Shown one piece after another: positions 1-9,602 of a stretch of DNA of 43,597 nt. The notes under the pieces were generated by a model. It did no database searches and was not told where the DNA came from. It saw only the letters and a program-made list of their open reading frames with translations. The stretch lies in contig JNEM01013603.1 of NCBI GenBank assembly GCA_000697335.1, positions 1-43,597 of the forward strand. The letters are read 5' to 3'. The translations under genes and the position numbers were made by a program. How positions within the stretch are numbered: position 1 is the stretch's first letter; each line of letters starts with the position of its first letter. This DNA comes from Conidiobolus incongruus B7586 (lineage: Eukaryota > Entomophthoromycota > Entomophthoromycetes > Entomophthorales > Conidiobolaceae).

Positions 1-130
1 AATATTTTATAATAAATATAATTATATAATTAAAATAATTAAATGAATTTTGAAATAATATTAAAACTATTAACTATAAGCTATTCTATTTAAATTTAAT
101 ATAAAACTTATTATTAATTATTTTTCCATT
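1..130. repeat. Fragment of a Tc1-like terminal inverted repeat
   Basis: Nearly pure A/T sequence. Around 60-95 it resembles the inverted-repeat interior of the Tc1-like elements described below, and most closely the block near 43425-43470 (shared pattern TTAAAACT...AACTATAAGC). I read it as the edge of another copy that continues to the left of the window. The match is by eye and short. Confidence 0.4.
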
Positions 131-164
131 AATAATTGAATTAAAGTTTAATATTACTATAAAA

Positions 165-500
165 TTAGAAAATTAGGAAATTTTTTAATTTTTGATTTTT
201 TAAACATATTATTAGTTAAAAATAAAAATATATATATAAAACAAATAGGAAAATAAATAGTTTTGAATTATATATATATATATATATTAATTTTTTTGAT
301 TAAAAAATTTATTTTTTAAAATTAGTTGTTTAATTTAATTATAATTAAACAAAATAATAACCATTAAAAGTTTTTTATTTTAATATTAGTAAAACTTAAC
401 CACAAATCCTCTAAAATTATTTAAAATTTATAAGCAACTTTTGGTAATAAAGTATTATTTAAATCAATAATTTATTATTAGATAAATTATATTAAAACTA
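165..500. repeat. Left terminal inverted repeat of copy A
   Basis: The reverse complement of 7985-8310 matches this stretch in blocks: a GAAATTT..TTAATTTTTGA outer motif, a middle AACTT..TTTTAATATTAGTAAAACTTA block and an inner AATAATTTATTATTAG block. The same blocks occur at both ends of copy B. A repeat of about 320 nt is long for Tc1/mariner. Confidence 0.65.
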
Positions 501-520
501 AAAGAAAAATTATTTAAAAC

Positions 521-706
521 TTGTTAAAATTTAAAAGATTAATTTCAACTATTATTTTTCTAATTATTAATAAAGTGAATAATTATATTAAAAAACATCT
601 ATTTATTTTAGCTAAAAAATTATCAAGACATTTTAATATTAATTACATAAGTATTTTATATATATTAAAGTTTAAATTAAAATTAATAAATAAAAATATA
701 AAATAG
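521..706 (+). pseudogene. Tc1-type transposase N-terminal helix-turn-helix remnant
   Basis: A 61-codon open stretch whose middle (FILAKKLSRHFNINYISI) matches the second helix-turn-helix of Tc1 transposases (S.RKLAREFNVS..TI). In the same region, just after the stop, come VPYNLTKA and an IRVAI-like segment, which resemble the linker that follows this domain in the family. The equivalent sequence lies on the minus strand at about 41440-41600 in copy B. It is a fragment of a dead transposase gene, not a host gene. Start codon use cannot be judged. Confidence 0.7.
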
Positions 707-1017
707 GTACCATATAATTTAACTAAAGCTTAAAAAAATTAGAGTAGCTATTGTTAAATAAAATTTACTAAGGTATAACTAGAAACTAAAGCTTTTACAT
801 CAAATTATAATAATTAATAAATCTTAAATTATTTTGTATAATCTTTTTTTAAAATATAAATGAAATTGTTAGATTAAATTAAATCAACTTTTTTTATAAA
901 TTCCTTTAAATAAATAGTATATTGATAAGTGAATGTTAATTGTTATAATAGATTATAATAGCATATGCTATTTTTATTTAGTTCTTAAAGGAAAATCAAT
1001 TAATAATAAACTATATT

Positions 1018-1370
1018 ATCCTAGTGCTAGAAACTAGGATAATTGTATTGAATTAAGTTAGAGTGTGGATAAGTTATAGGATTAGGATATAGTTATATAG
1101 AGTTTTATTGGAAGTTCTTGACAAAGACTTAGAGTTAGTTTCCTTCAGATAGATAGATAGATAGATAGTTGGATAGATGGATGAGTGAATAGATAGATAA
1201 CTGGATAAATAAATAGATAGATAGATCCCTGTTGTATTTCCCCTTTTTGATATTAGGATAAGAATAGATCAATTTAAGGGAAAGTAGAATAAGAGATAAA
1301 TTATAGGTAAACTGATATTAAAGGTAAATATATATGGACTAATTGGGTAGATACATAACATAAACTTTAC
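1018..1370. other. Insert of about 350 nt inside Tc1 copy A, carrying a GATA microsatellite
   Basis: Comparison with copy B shows continuous homology up to about 1017 and again from about 1371. The segment between is absent from copy B. It is less AT-extreme than its surroundings and its + strand is strikingly rich in G and A with few C. It starts with a small hairpin (CCTAG TGCTAGAAA CTAGG, 1020-1038). Similar TAAACT-type sequence lies at both edges (about 1007 and 1359), which may be a target duplication. I recognise no known element family. Confidence 0.55.
1147..1226. repeat. (GATA)n imperfect microsatellite
   Basis: Tandem AGAT/GATA units with scattered variants (GGAT, GAGT, AAAT) over about 80 nt. 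It lies inside the insert described above. Confidence 0.95.
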
Positions 1371-1429
1371 ACTTTTTTTTTAAATAAAACTATTTCTAAT
1401 TGGTATTTTTAATATAATTTAAGAAGATT

Positions 1430-1570
1430 TATTATTCTGTATAATAATTGCAAAATATATTAATTTAAAGTTATAAAAAACTTTCTAATTAAAAATAACT
1501 GGAAAAAACTACTATATCTAGTATATTCTTTAGATTATAACCTATGTAATTATAATTGTTTTAGGTAATT
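1430..1570 (+). pseudogene. Tc1-type transposase DDE-domain remnant
   Basis: Translation shows DNCKIY followed by VIKNFLIKNN and then YSLDYNL.NYNCFR. These fit the Tc1/mariner order QDNAPIHKSKAVKEFL..N ... WPPYSPDLNPIEN, which carries the second catalytic Asp and the SPDLNPIE block. The same order is present in copy B at 40900-41080 (minus strand). Several stops interrupt it, so it is not functional. Confidence 0.7.
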
Positions 1571-1814
1571 AAAAAACTAGCTTATAGGAAAGAAAATTTC
1601 TACAAAAAAATTTAATTGGTTTATAAAACATCAAATTTCAATCTTTAATAAAAAACTATTTTTTAAATATTATATATTTACTAATAATATAGCAAAAAGT
1701 TATTAGAAATAAAAGAAATTATTAAATCTATTTTATATATTTATTTTTATTTTTTATATATTATAATATTTATTTTTATTAATTATAAAAAATTCCCATT
1801 ATTTAAATTATAAA

Positions 1815-1819
1815 GTAAT
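1815..1819. repeat. Target-site duplication GTAAT, left side
   Basis: GTAAT directly precedes the 5' LTR and recurs directly after the 3' LTR at 7538-7542. A 5-bp duplication is typical of Ty3/gypsy integration. In copy B the uninterrupted site reads AAAGTAAT (minus strand, near 40665), which confirms insertion into the Tc1-like element. Confidence 0.9.
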
Positions 1820-2219
1820 TGTTAAAAGATTAATTCTTTAAATTCTTATATATACTTTCATATAATCCAATTAACTATAAATTATATGATTAATTTATAC
1901 TTATATAGTTAAATTAATTGTATAAATAGTATTAAATCATCTAATAAACAAGGTTCCTCTTTTTTCCTCTCAATTCTTACTATTTTTTACTTTTACACTA
2001 TTTCTAAAATTGAGACTATATTCTATTGATATTATAGGATATTGGTACTACCTAATATAAATCTTAATATATTGGTGACTCATCTTAGTTTGAAGCTTAA
2101 TTAAACTTTGTTTACACTTGCATGCTACAGCCACATTATATTACTATATTCTACACCACACTACTTTTATATTAAGTTTTCCTCTACACTATATTAGTTT
2201 AACTACTACTATATTTATA
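1820..2219 (+). repeat. 5' LTR of the retrotransposon
   Basis: It aligns without gaps to 7138-7537, and also to the solo copy at 42726-43123. Limits are set by the target duplication on the outer side and the primer binding site on the inner side. Confidence 0.95.
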
Positions 2220-2237
2220 TGGTAGCAACAATAAAAC
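2220..2237 (+). other. Primer binding site
   Basis: TGGTAGCAAC directly follows the 5' LTR. TGGTAxC is the start of primer binding sites complementary to the 3' end of initiator methionine tRNA in many fungal LTR elements. The tRNA assignment is inference from that family knowledge. Confidence 0.65.
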
Positions 2238-2589
2238 TATTAAAAACCTACTAGAAATTAATAATTATCTGTATCAAACCTAATTATTACTATTTTAAAT
2301 TTTATTTATAATTTATTTCATTTAAATTTAATACTATACACTATAATACCACTAAAAAAAGAGATATCTTTATATTATTTTAATAATGATAACAGCTTAA
2401 TTACTGAGTGAATCTAAGACTTTAGTCTCTAAAAGCTTACTACCCTCTAAGAAGCTTATATTAGACAACTTTGGATTGAAAAAAATATGTCTCAAAAAGC
2501 TTAAATCTAATAAACCAGCTACTTCACTATAGTTAATATATTAAACCACCTCTTTAGTGTTTTTAAAGACAAATTAACTACTTATGATA

Positions 2590-3330
2590 GTTTAAAAAAC
2601 CTTTACAAGCTTGAAAACTACTTTAAAAACATGAAGAATTACTTTAATTTGATTCTTGATGAAGATCTAGAGAATATCCTTAAATTAGCTACTTCTTTTT
2701 TAGAAAAATCTACTTTTACTTGGTAGTTAACTTATTACAAGCTTAATCCTAAAGAATCTTCAAGAGGATAACTTACTACAAAAATATAAACTTTTAAACA
2801 ATTAGAAAAAGCTTTTAAAGAGAGGTATTACCTAAAAGATTAAATTTGATTAACAAGAGAAAAGCTTTCCTAGCTTAAATAAAAAACTTCTACAAGATAA
2901 TTAATTGAGAAATTTAATGAGATATACTTAAATATATTAAATATCACTGAAGAAGAATAAATCTACAAACTATTATAATACTTTAACTTTTAAGTGAAGC
3001 TTTAATTAGTTAGTAGGGAATACTTTGATAATATATCTTTTTCTAACATTTGTGATGCAGCAATTATAATTGATGATATTTTTTACTTTATAACTAAATT
3101 TTCCCACCTTAAAAATTAATCTTTTAAACCTTACTCTAACCTACTTAAGTTTTAAATGATAAATGTTTCTACTTTAAAGCTTTATGAGAAAACCTTTAGT
3201 GAAGAAGTTAAAGCCTACTTGAGAACAAACAAAGGTTGTTATTACTGCTAAAAAACTTAAGTTAACTATAAAGCTAATAAATACCCTTTAAAGAAGCAAT
3301 ATCTGTTTAATTCTCAATAATCCCAACCTA
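2590..3330 (+). pseudogene. gag region of the retrotransposon (fossil)
   Basis: AT-rich decayed coding sequence between the primer site and the protease trace. Near 3235-3290 a Cys-x2-Cys pattern followed by Lys/Tyr-rich residues is consistent with the nucleocapsid zinc knuckle. The position in the element is the main support. Confidence 0.5.
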
Positions 3331-3559
3331 CCAACCATAAATCAAACCTGAATAATATTAATATAACCCTAGAATTACCCTTTTTATAATTAGTTAGTAA
3401 ATTTTAATTTAATCCACAAAAGTTCTAATAAACCAATGATTCCACAAATTAAACTATGTATACTAGAGAAATCTAACTGATTAAACCACTAGAAACTAGA
3501 AATATTCTAGTAACTAATCTACCTTATAATTCTTTACCTTTAACTATCACCCTATTGTT

Positions 3560-6500
3560 TATATTAACTAGTTCTTTTATAAATATACTTGTTAGTGTTT
3601 TAATTAACTCTGGTTGTTTTAATTATATTATCTCTTCTTTTATTGTTGTAAAGCTATCTTTACCTACTTAAAAAAGTAACTTGATAATTAAATATGCTAA
3701 CAACTTAATAGAATAAATATTTGGTACTGTATTTAAATACCTATTATTATTTCTTAACTATTCCCAATATATTAAATTCTTAGTTGGCAACATTAGTTAT
3801 AATTTTATACTAGGTTAAAATTAGTTTGAATATCATAGTTTTATATCTATAGATATTACCCTAAAAAGTTACAAATCTATTTCTTTCACATTCTAAAAGA
3901 AATTAGTGGAATTAATCTTAAAAAATCTATATTACCCTACTATAAAATTATTAAATACTTTACCTAACACTAACTCTACAATTGTAGCAAATAATTCTAT
4001 TATTATAAGTAAAAATCAATGTAAAAAGCTAATCAAAAACCTAAATAATTTATAGGGATATATATTTGTTTATTATTTATCTATCAACATTTCATCTGTT
4101 GATTTTAATAAAGTTATATCTAATAACCACTTCCTATACAATACAATAAGTTAATTTGCTAATGTTTTTGAACCTATAAATAAATTACCACTTAAATATA
4201 ATATTGAACACAAAATTAAATTAATCCCTGGTATACAATTATACTTAAAACTTACCTACCATTTATCTCTTGAACAATATCAAACCTTAAAAGAAGAAAT
4301 CTAAAAACTACTTGAAAATAAATACATTAGACCTTTTTCCTCACTATAAAAATCTCTAATCCTCTTTATATAAAAGGTTGATGGTGGTTAGAGATTATAT
4401 ATTGATAACTGTGTTTTAAACTCTAAAACTATCAAGGATAAAACCCTATTACTAAACCTATATAATGTTAAGGATAAACTACTTAGATCAACTATATTTA
4501 TTAAACTAGATGTTAAGAATAAATATTACAACATTAGAGTTGAAGAAAACTTTATCCTTTTAATTGTTTTCAACACTCTTTTAAGCTACTATAAATTTAC
4601 TATCATAAACTTTAGATTGTGTAATGCCCCTATAATTTTCACTTAATTTATCAATTCCCTTTTCAACCTTGTTTTTAATAACTTTATTATCACCTACCTT
4701 AATAATATCTTAATCTATTCAAAAACTAAAGAAGAATATATTTAACATGTTAATTAAATTTTACAAATTATCCAAAAATATAAATTACCTTTAAAACTAT
4801 TAAAATACATCTTTAGTGCCTCTTCTATCTTTTTCTATAGTTATATTGTTTCCTCTTAAAGAATTAGTATTGATCTAACTAAACTCAATAGTGTTAAAGC
4901 TTTTACTATACTTATAAACAAAAATTAACTTATGTTTATACTTAGATTATTGAATTACTTTAAAGATTTTATTGATTTTTTTGTTGAACTTATTACTCTT
5001 CTTACTAATCTCTTAAAGAAAGACTCTCTTTTTAAATAAACCCCACTATATACTTTTTGTATAAATGCTTTGATTTTCTATATTACCAATGCTTTTGCTT
5101 TATTTATCTTCAATTTAAAACTACCTACTATTATTTTTACTAACTCTAATTCTTTTATAATTAGTGGATAATTAACTTAGTTTGAATTTAATTTATATTT
5201 TACCCTATAACTATAGGATAAAATAATAAATAAGGGAGAACAAGTTGAGTTTAACCCTACAAATGTTATTTTAAAACTAATAACATTCTAGTTAAGAAAA
5301 ATAAAACCAGCTGAATTGAAATACCTAGTTGATAAACAAAAACTTTTTGCTTTAGTAGAAATAATCAAAAATCACTTATATTTCTTATCCTACAACTTTT
5401 TCTTAATACTTACAGATTATAAATTACTTATCTACTTAAATACTTAGAAGCATTTATTAAGAAAATAAGTTAGATAGATTAAAACTATCCAAGCTTATTT
5501 TTTCTTTATTTAATATCTTTTAGGTTAATAAAACTATGCTGTAGATACTTTGTTAAGAAATCTTACATACTTACCCTTTTGTTCTAATTGTAAAAATCCA
5601 GCAAATATTAACTCAATGATTATTAATGAAGGAAATAAAGAATTTATTAAACTACTTTAAGAAACACTATTAAATAATAATTTCTTTATTTCAGTTAAAG
5701 AAGAACTCTTTAAACTATTAGAAAACTAACTAAAATATGTCAAAAGATTTAAAATTATCAATAACTTACTATATTATAATGATTGTCTATATAATCCTAA
5801 TATCCCCAAGATCTAACAAATAATATTTGATGAATGCTATAACTTACTTGTTAGAGAACATTAAAACTAGTTAAAAACTGTTGAGAGAATTAAAACAAAG
5901 TATTACTAGCTTTCCCTAGTTAAATCAATTTAGAAATACACTAATACTTGTAATATATACTAAAAAACTAAATATAATTCTCAACTAAAATATAATAAAC
6001 TTATTCCCTTACAAGTCCCTAATGAAATTTAACAACAAATCCAACTTGATTTCATAGAAATCTTTAAATCAACAAATGGTTATAATAACTTACTAATTGT
6101 AATTGATTTATTTTCCAAATATGTTTATTTTATTCCTTGTTTCAAAACTTCTACAGCTAAAGATATTATATAATAGTTATTCTTTAATATCTTTAACTAC
6201 TATAAAATTCTACAAACTATTATATTTGATAAAGATATACAATTCAACTCTTAATTTTAAAAGTTACTATCTTTTTCCTTTAAGATTAACCTAACTATAT
6301 CTACTACTAATCATTATTAAACCAATAAACTTGTTGAAAAAACTATTAAAACCTTAAAGTAAATAATTAAAGCCTATATTAACACTAATCAGTTAAATTA
6401 AAATACCTATATCTACCAACTCTAATATTTATTCAACATTTTTATCAATAAATCAACAGGTTTTAACCCTTATTTCATCAATTATAATAAACATCCTAAC

Positions 6501-6880
6501 TTAATAATTACTCTAAAACTTCAAATCAACTTACCTTTAAACATTGTTGAATTTTAATCTAATATCAAACATATCAATTCTCTTGTTAAATTTAACTTAG
6601 AAGAAAATTAAAGGATTATAGAACAATAATACTTAAAGTTATCTAGAAACCCTTTTAAATATAAAACTAGTATGTTTATATACTTAGAATAATCTACCCT
6701 TAAACCTACCTTATTTAAATCTAGCTTAAATCCCAAATACTTACTATTATATTATAGTCCCTATAAAATTTAATCTATTAATTCAAATTTTGAAAATATT
6801 ACCTTAGAATTACCTCTAACCTTGAGGATCAACCCTACCTTTTACATATCTAAAATTAAACCATACTTTAAAGATTTTAA
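3560..6880 (+). pseudogene. pol region: protease, reverse transcriptase, RNase H, integrase (fossil)
   Basis: Traces in order. Around 3590 there is a SGC-type protease core. From about 4250 to 4880 comes reverse transcriptase, with an LDVKxxYYNI block near 4510 and a YLNNILIYS block in the YxDD position near 4700. From about 5040 to 5520 lies the RNase H region. From about 5790 to 6560 lies integrase, with the LDFIEIF and IVIDLFSKYVYFIP core near 6045-6130 and a TIKTLK-like segment near 6340. From 6750 to 6870 a SPYKI...FYISKIKPYF trace matches the GPY-type end of Ty3 integrases. The region is riddled with breaks and is not expressible. Confidence 0.8.
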
Positions 6881-6929
6881 CACTTTTCTTAATTAATTAA
6901 AAACCCCAAAACTAGATCTAATTATTAAT

Positions 6930-7090
6930 TAAGATGGAGAAGAAAAATACTATGTTGATTATATAATTAAGTCTAAATCTATTAGGAATAAGTTTTATTT
7001 TTATATAAAATAGATGGGTTATCCTATTAAAAAAGCTACATAAGAACCTCTAGAAAATATTAAGAATATTTTAGCTTATTATACCTATTT
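6930..7090 (+). pseudogene. Chromodomain trace at the 3' end of the retrotransposon (fossil)
   Basis: The order EKYYVDYIIKS, FYFYIK, MGYP and EPLENIKN resembles chromodomains (YEVEKIL...YLVKWKGYP...TWEPxENL). Chromoviruses carry this domain behind integrase and use it to target histone marks. The likeness is clear in spacing, though the copy is dead. Confidence 0.65.
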
Positions 7091-7130
7091 GTAAAAAATT
7101 AAGGAATGTGTCTTCTCTAAAAAACCTACT

Positions 7131-7137
7131 AGGGGAG
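7131..7137 (+). other. Polypurine tract
   Basis: AGGGGAG abuts the first base of the 3' LTR. It is the only G-run in the surrounding few hundred bases and sits where plus-strand priming occurs in LTR elements. Confidence 0.75.
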
Positions 7138-7537
7138 TATTAAGAGACTAGTTCTTTAAATTCTTATATATACTTTCATATAATCCAATTAACTATAAAT
7201 TATATGATTAATTTATACTTATATAATTAAATTAATTGTATAAATAGTATTAAATCATCTAATAAATGAGGTTCCTCTTTTTTCCTCTTAATTCTTACTA
7301 TTTCTTACTTTTACATTATTTCTAAAATTAAGACTATATTCTGTTAATATTGTAGGATATTGGCACTACCTAATATAAATCTTAATATATCAGTGACTCA
7401 TCCTAGTTTGAAGCTTAATTAAACTTTGTTTACACTTGCACACTACAGCCACATTATATTACCACATTCTACACCACACTACTTTTATATTAAGTCTTCC
7501 TCTGCACTATATTAGTTTAACTACCACTACACTTACA
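7138..7537 (+). repeat. 3' LTR of the retrotransposon
   Basis: A 400-nt partner of 1820-2219, with no insertion or deletion between the two. It is followed by the second GTAAT. Confidence 0.95.
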
Positions 7538-7542
7538 GTAAT
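7538..7542. repeat. Target-site duplication GTAAT, right side
   Basis: Identical to 1815-1819. Confidence 0.9.
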
Positions 7543-7984
7543 ATATATTAATATATTAATATATTAATTAATGTTTACTTATAATTTAATATATATTAAA
7601 TTATAATTAATAAATATGATTATATCATTTTAATTTTGAAATTTAATATATTTTAATCATAGAATTATATAATATGATTTAAAAATCTTTAATTAATTAA
7701 AATTATTTTAAATTCTTTAATATTTAATTACAATTTAGTAAGCTTTTTTTTATTATAGATTTTTTAGCTTATTTTATTTTTAGTTAATAATAACAAGTTT
7801 ATTATATATTTTTATTGATTAATATAGGCTTTATTTTATTTATTAGATATTATTTTTTAGATAATATCGATAAACTATTATAATAATATATTTAAAATAT
7901 AATGATATTTTAATATATTAAATAATATATTAATTTATAAAAATTAAAAATAAAACTTATATTTTTATGTTAAAAAAATATTTA
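7543..7984. other. AT-rich 3' interior of Tc1 copy A with extra sequence
   Basis: In copy B only about 110-150 nt separate the equivalent of the GTAAT site from the inverted repeat. Here it is over 400 nt, so an extra, very AT-rich segment is present. I see no coding potential or recognisable element in it. Confidence 0.5.
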
Positions 7985-8310
7985 TTAGTTTTTCTTTTAG
8001 TTTTGAAAAATTTATTTAGCAATAGATAATCAATATTAATAAAACATTATTTTTATAAATCATTAATAAAATTTAAATAATTTCAAAAATTATATTGCTA
8101 AGTTTTACTAATATTAAAATAACAAATTTTTGTTAACTATTATTTAATCTAAATATGATTAATTTTAATAATATATTTTTAAAAGTTAATTTCTTAATAA
8201 AAAACTTATATTATATATATTTAGTTTAAAGCTATAAATTTTTATATTCATTTTGAATTTATTTGTTTCTTTGAAAATTCAAAAATTAAGAAATTTCAAA
8301 TTTTTGCAAT
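7985..8310. repeat. Right terminal inverted repeat of copy A
   Basis: The reverse complement aligns with 165-500 in the blocks listed for the left repeat. The outer end near 8297 reads AAATTTC, the complement of the GAAATTT at the left end. Confidence 0.6.
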
Positions 8311-9543
8311 TCCTAGGTAATAATAAAATTAAAATATACTTAAAATGGAGCTTTGATAATTTATAGTTTTCTCAATTATATTATACTATTATAACTCAGG
8401 TTTATATAATTTTAGTAATGAATATAATAAATTACTAAATTAACAAATAAAAGCCTTATAATATAATCTAGATTTTGGAAATATATATATTTGTTGCTAA
8501 AAAATTATTATTATTATTATTTGCAAAAATATTCTATAATTAGATATTATAAATCAAATTTCATAAAAAACATCAAAGAATTATAACAATATATGAGAAA
8601 ACAATTTATTATTAAAAAAATATCATTTTTTTCAAGGAACTAAAGAATCCAATAGATAGTTTCGCATAATATTATAAATATTTATTAAGGTTTTAAAGTA
8701 TTAAAGTATTAAAATTAAAAATTAAATCATTTCAAAATAATGTATTTAAAATTTGAAAAATTAATTTCAGATTTTTCTATGTACTGTTTTTTGAAACGTT
8801 TGCATCAAATATTGAATAATCGGTTTATATTAAGCAAATGATCAAATATAAATATAATGACTAACAACTCATATTTTCTAAACAGACTATTCCATTATCA
8901 ACAATACCTAATCTATAATCATTAAATTTAATTTAAATTTTTAAAGAATTATAAAAACTTGAATATTTTTTGTTGAAAATACAAATAATTAGGACTTGGC
9001 GTTCTTAAGTTCAAATTCAGAAAAATCCAATTCTAAAATTGTTAATAATATCCAATTTTTTCAAAAGTTTATATAATCTGTTTAGAATTATATTTTTCTT
9101 TAAAATTTATATTAATAAGAGAATTTTACAAGTATTTCAGTCATAATAATTTCAATTATCAATGGAGAAATTTACTAAGAATAGTTGATTGCAATAAAGA
9201 GCACGTCAAATATTTTTAGCCATATTTTTATATATTTATTATGATATTGGATAAAAAATTGAAGGTTATATAATATCAAGAGTTGAAATTAAAAATAAGT
9301 AGCAAATTATCATTGTTCAAATAGAATTGAATTTAGCTGGAACGCGATATTATTAAAAATACTATATACTTAATACAATTGACTCTATTGTGGATATTTT
9401 GTTTTAGAATTTGTTTTTCCAAGTCAAAAATAAATATGAATTCGGTCAAATTACTCAATTTAAGACAAATTGATTCATTGCAACTAAAATTAGAATTCAA
9501 TTTCATTTAGATTAATCCCAAATTGAGAGAGAATTTGGTCGAG
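8311..9543. other. Intergenic, AT-rich, no gene seen
   Basis: No coding stretch, structural RNA or repeat recognised. It separates the transposon island from the first host gene. The last few hundred bases are less AT-extreme and probably hold the promoter of the regulator that starts at 9602. Confidence 0.5.
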
Positions 9544-9551
9544 TATAAATA
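9544..9551 (+). promoter_or_regulatory. TATA box (TATAAATA) of Zn2Cys6 gene 1
   Basis: TATAAATA lies 58 nt before the ATG at 9602. The paralogue at 25611 has the same octamer 63 nt before its ATG. Confidence 0.55.
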
Positions 9552-9590
9552 ACCCTCGTATTCCTCTGGAATCTTTAAATTAATAATTAA

Positions 9591-9602
9591 ATGAATTTAT
9601 AA
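9591..9602 (+). promoter_or_regulatory. Three-codon upstream ORF overlapping the main start (TAATG)
   Basis: ATG AAT TTA TAA ends with its stop codon sharing the A of the main ATG. Ribosomes that start at the first ATG would finish exactly on the true start. Such minimal upstream ORFs usually lower, or make conditional, translation of the main protein. The effect here is inference. Confidence 0.5.

Larger units (their letters stand above)
1820..7537 (+). mobile_element. Ty3/gypsy (chromovirus-type) LTR retrotransposon, full length but dead
   Basis: The element is 5,718 bp with two 400-nt LTRs, a primer binding site after the left LTR, a purine tract before the right LTR and a perfect 5-bp target duplication. 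Readable protein traces lie on the + strand in the order gag, protease, reverse transcriptase, RNase H, integrase, chromodomain. Reverse transcriptase before integrase identifies Ty3/gypsy (Metaviridae), and the C-terminal chromodomain-like trace points to a chromovirus. It is heavily decayed: several dozen stops are scattered through every part, so no long reading frame survives. The LTRs differ at about 28 of 400 positions by my count, all transitions. That looks like directed C-to-T mutation, so the difference cannot be read as a clock. It is younger than Tc1 copy A, into which it inserted. Confidence 0.92.
165..8310 (+). mobile_element. Tc1/mariner-like DNA transposon, copy A, interrupted by two insertions
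   Basis: Both ends carry long inverted repeats (about 165-500 and 7985-8310). Inside the left part, on the + strand, are remnants of a Tc1-type transposase: a helix-turn-helix region (521-706), a linker with a VPYxLTxA-type motif after position 706, and part of the DDE domain near 1430-1560. It aligns over its length with copy B (40288-41935, opposite strand). Copy A is broken by an insert at about 1018-1370 and by the LTR retrotransposon at 1820-7537. Without these the element would be roughly 2 kb, longer than copy B because 7543-7984 holds extra AT-rich sequence. The transposase is dead: many stops, and C-to-T-like decay throughout. Outer limits are good to about 15 nt. I could not fix the TA target duplication. 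Confidence 0.75.

Noticed and set aside
1147-1226. CRISPR-like array
   Set aside because: The tandem units are 4 nt without spacers: a GATA microsatellite.
6103-6294. 63-codon frame inside the retrotransposon
   Set aside because: It lies out of frame within the integrase region of a dead element, a chance opening in AT-rich DNA.
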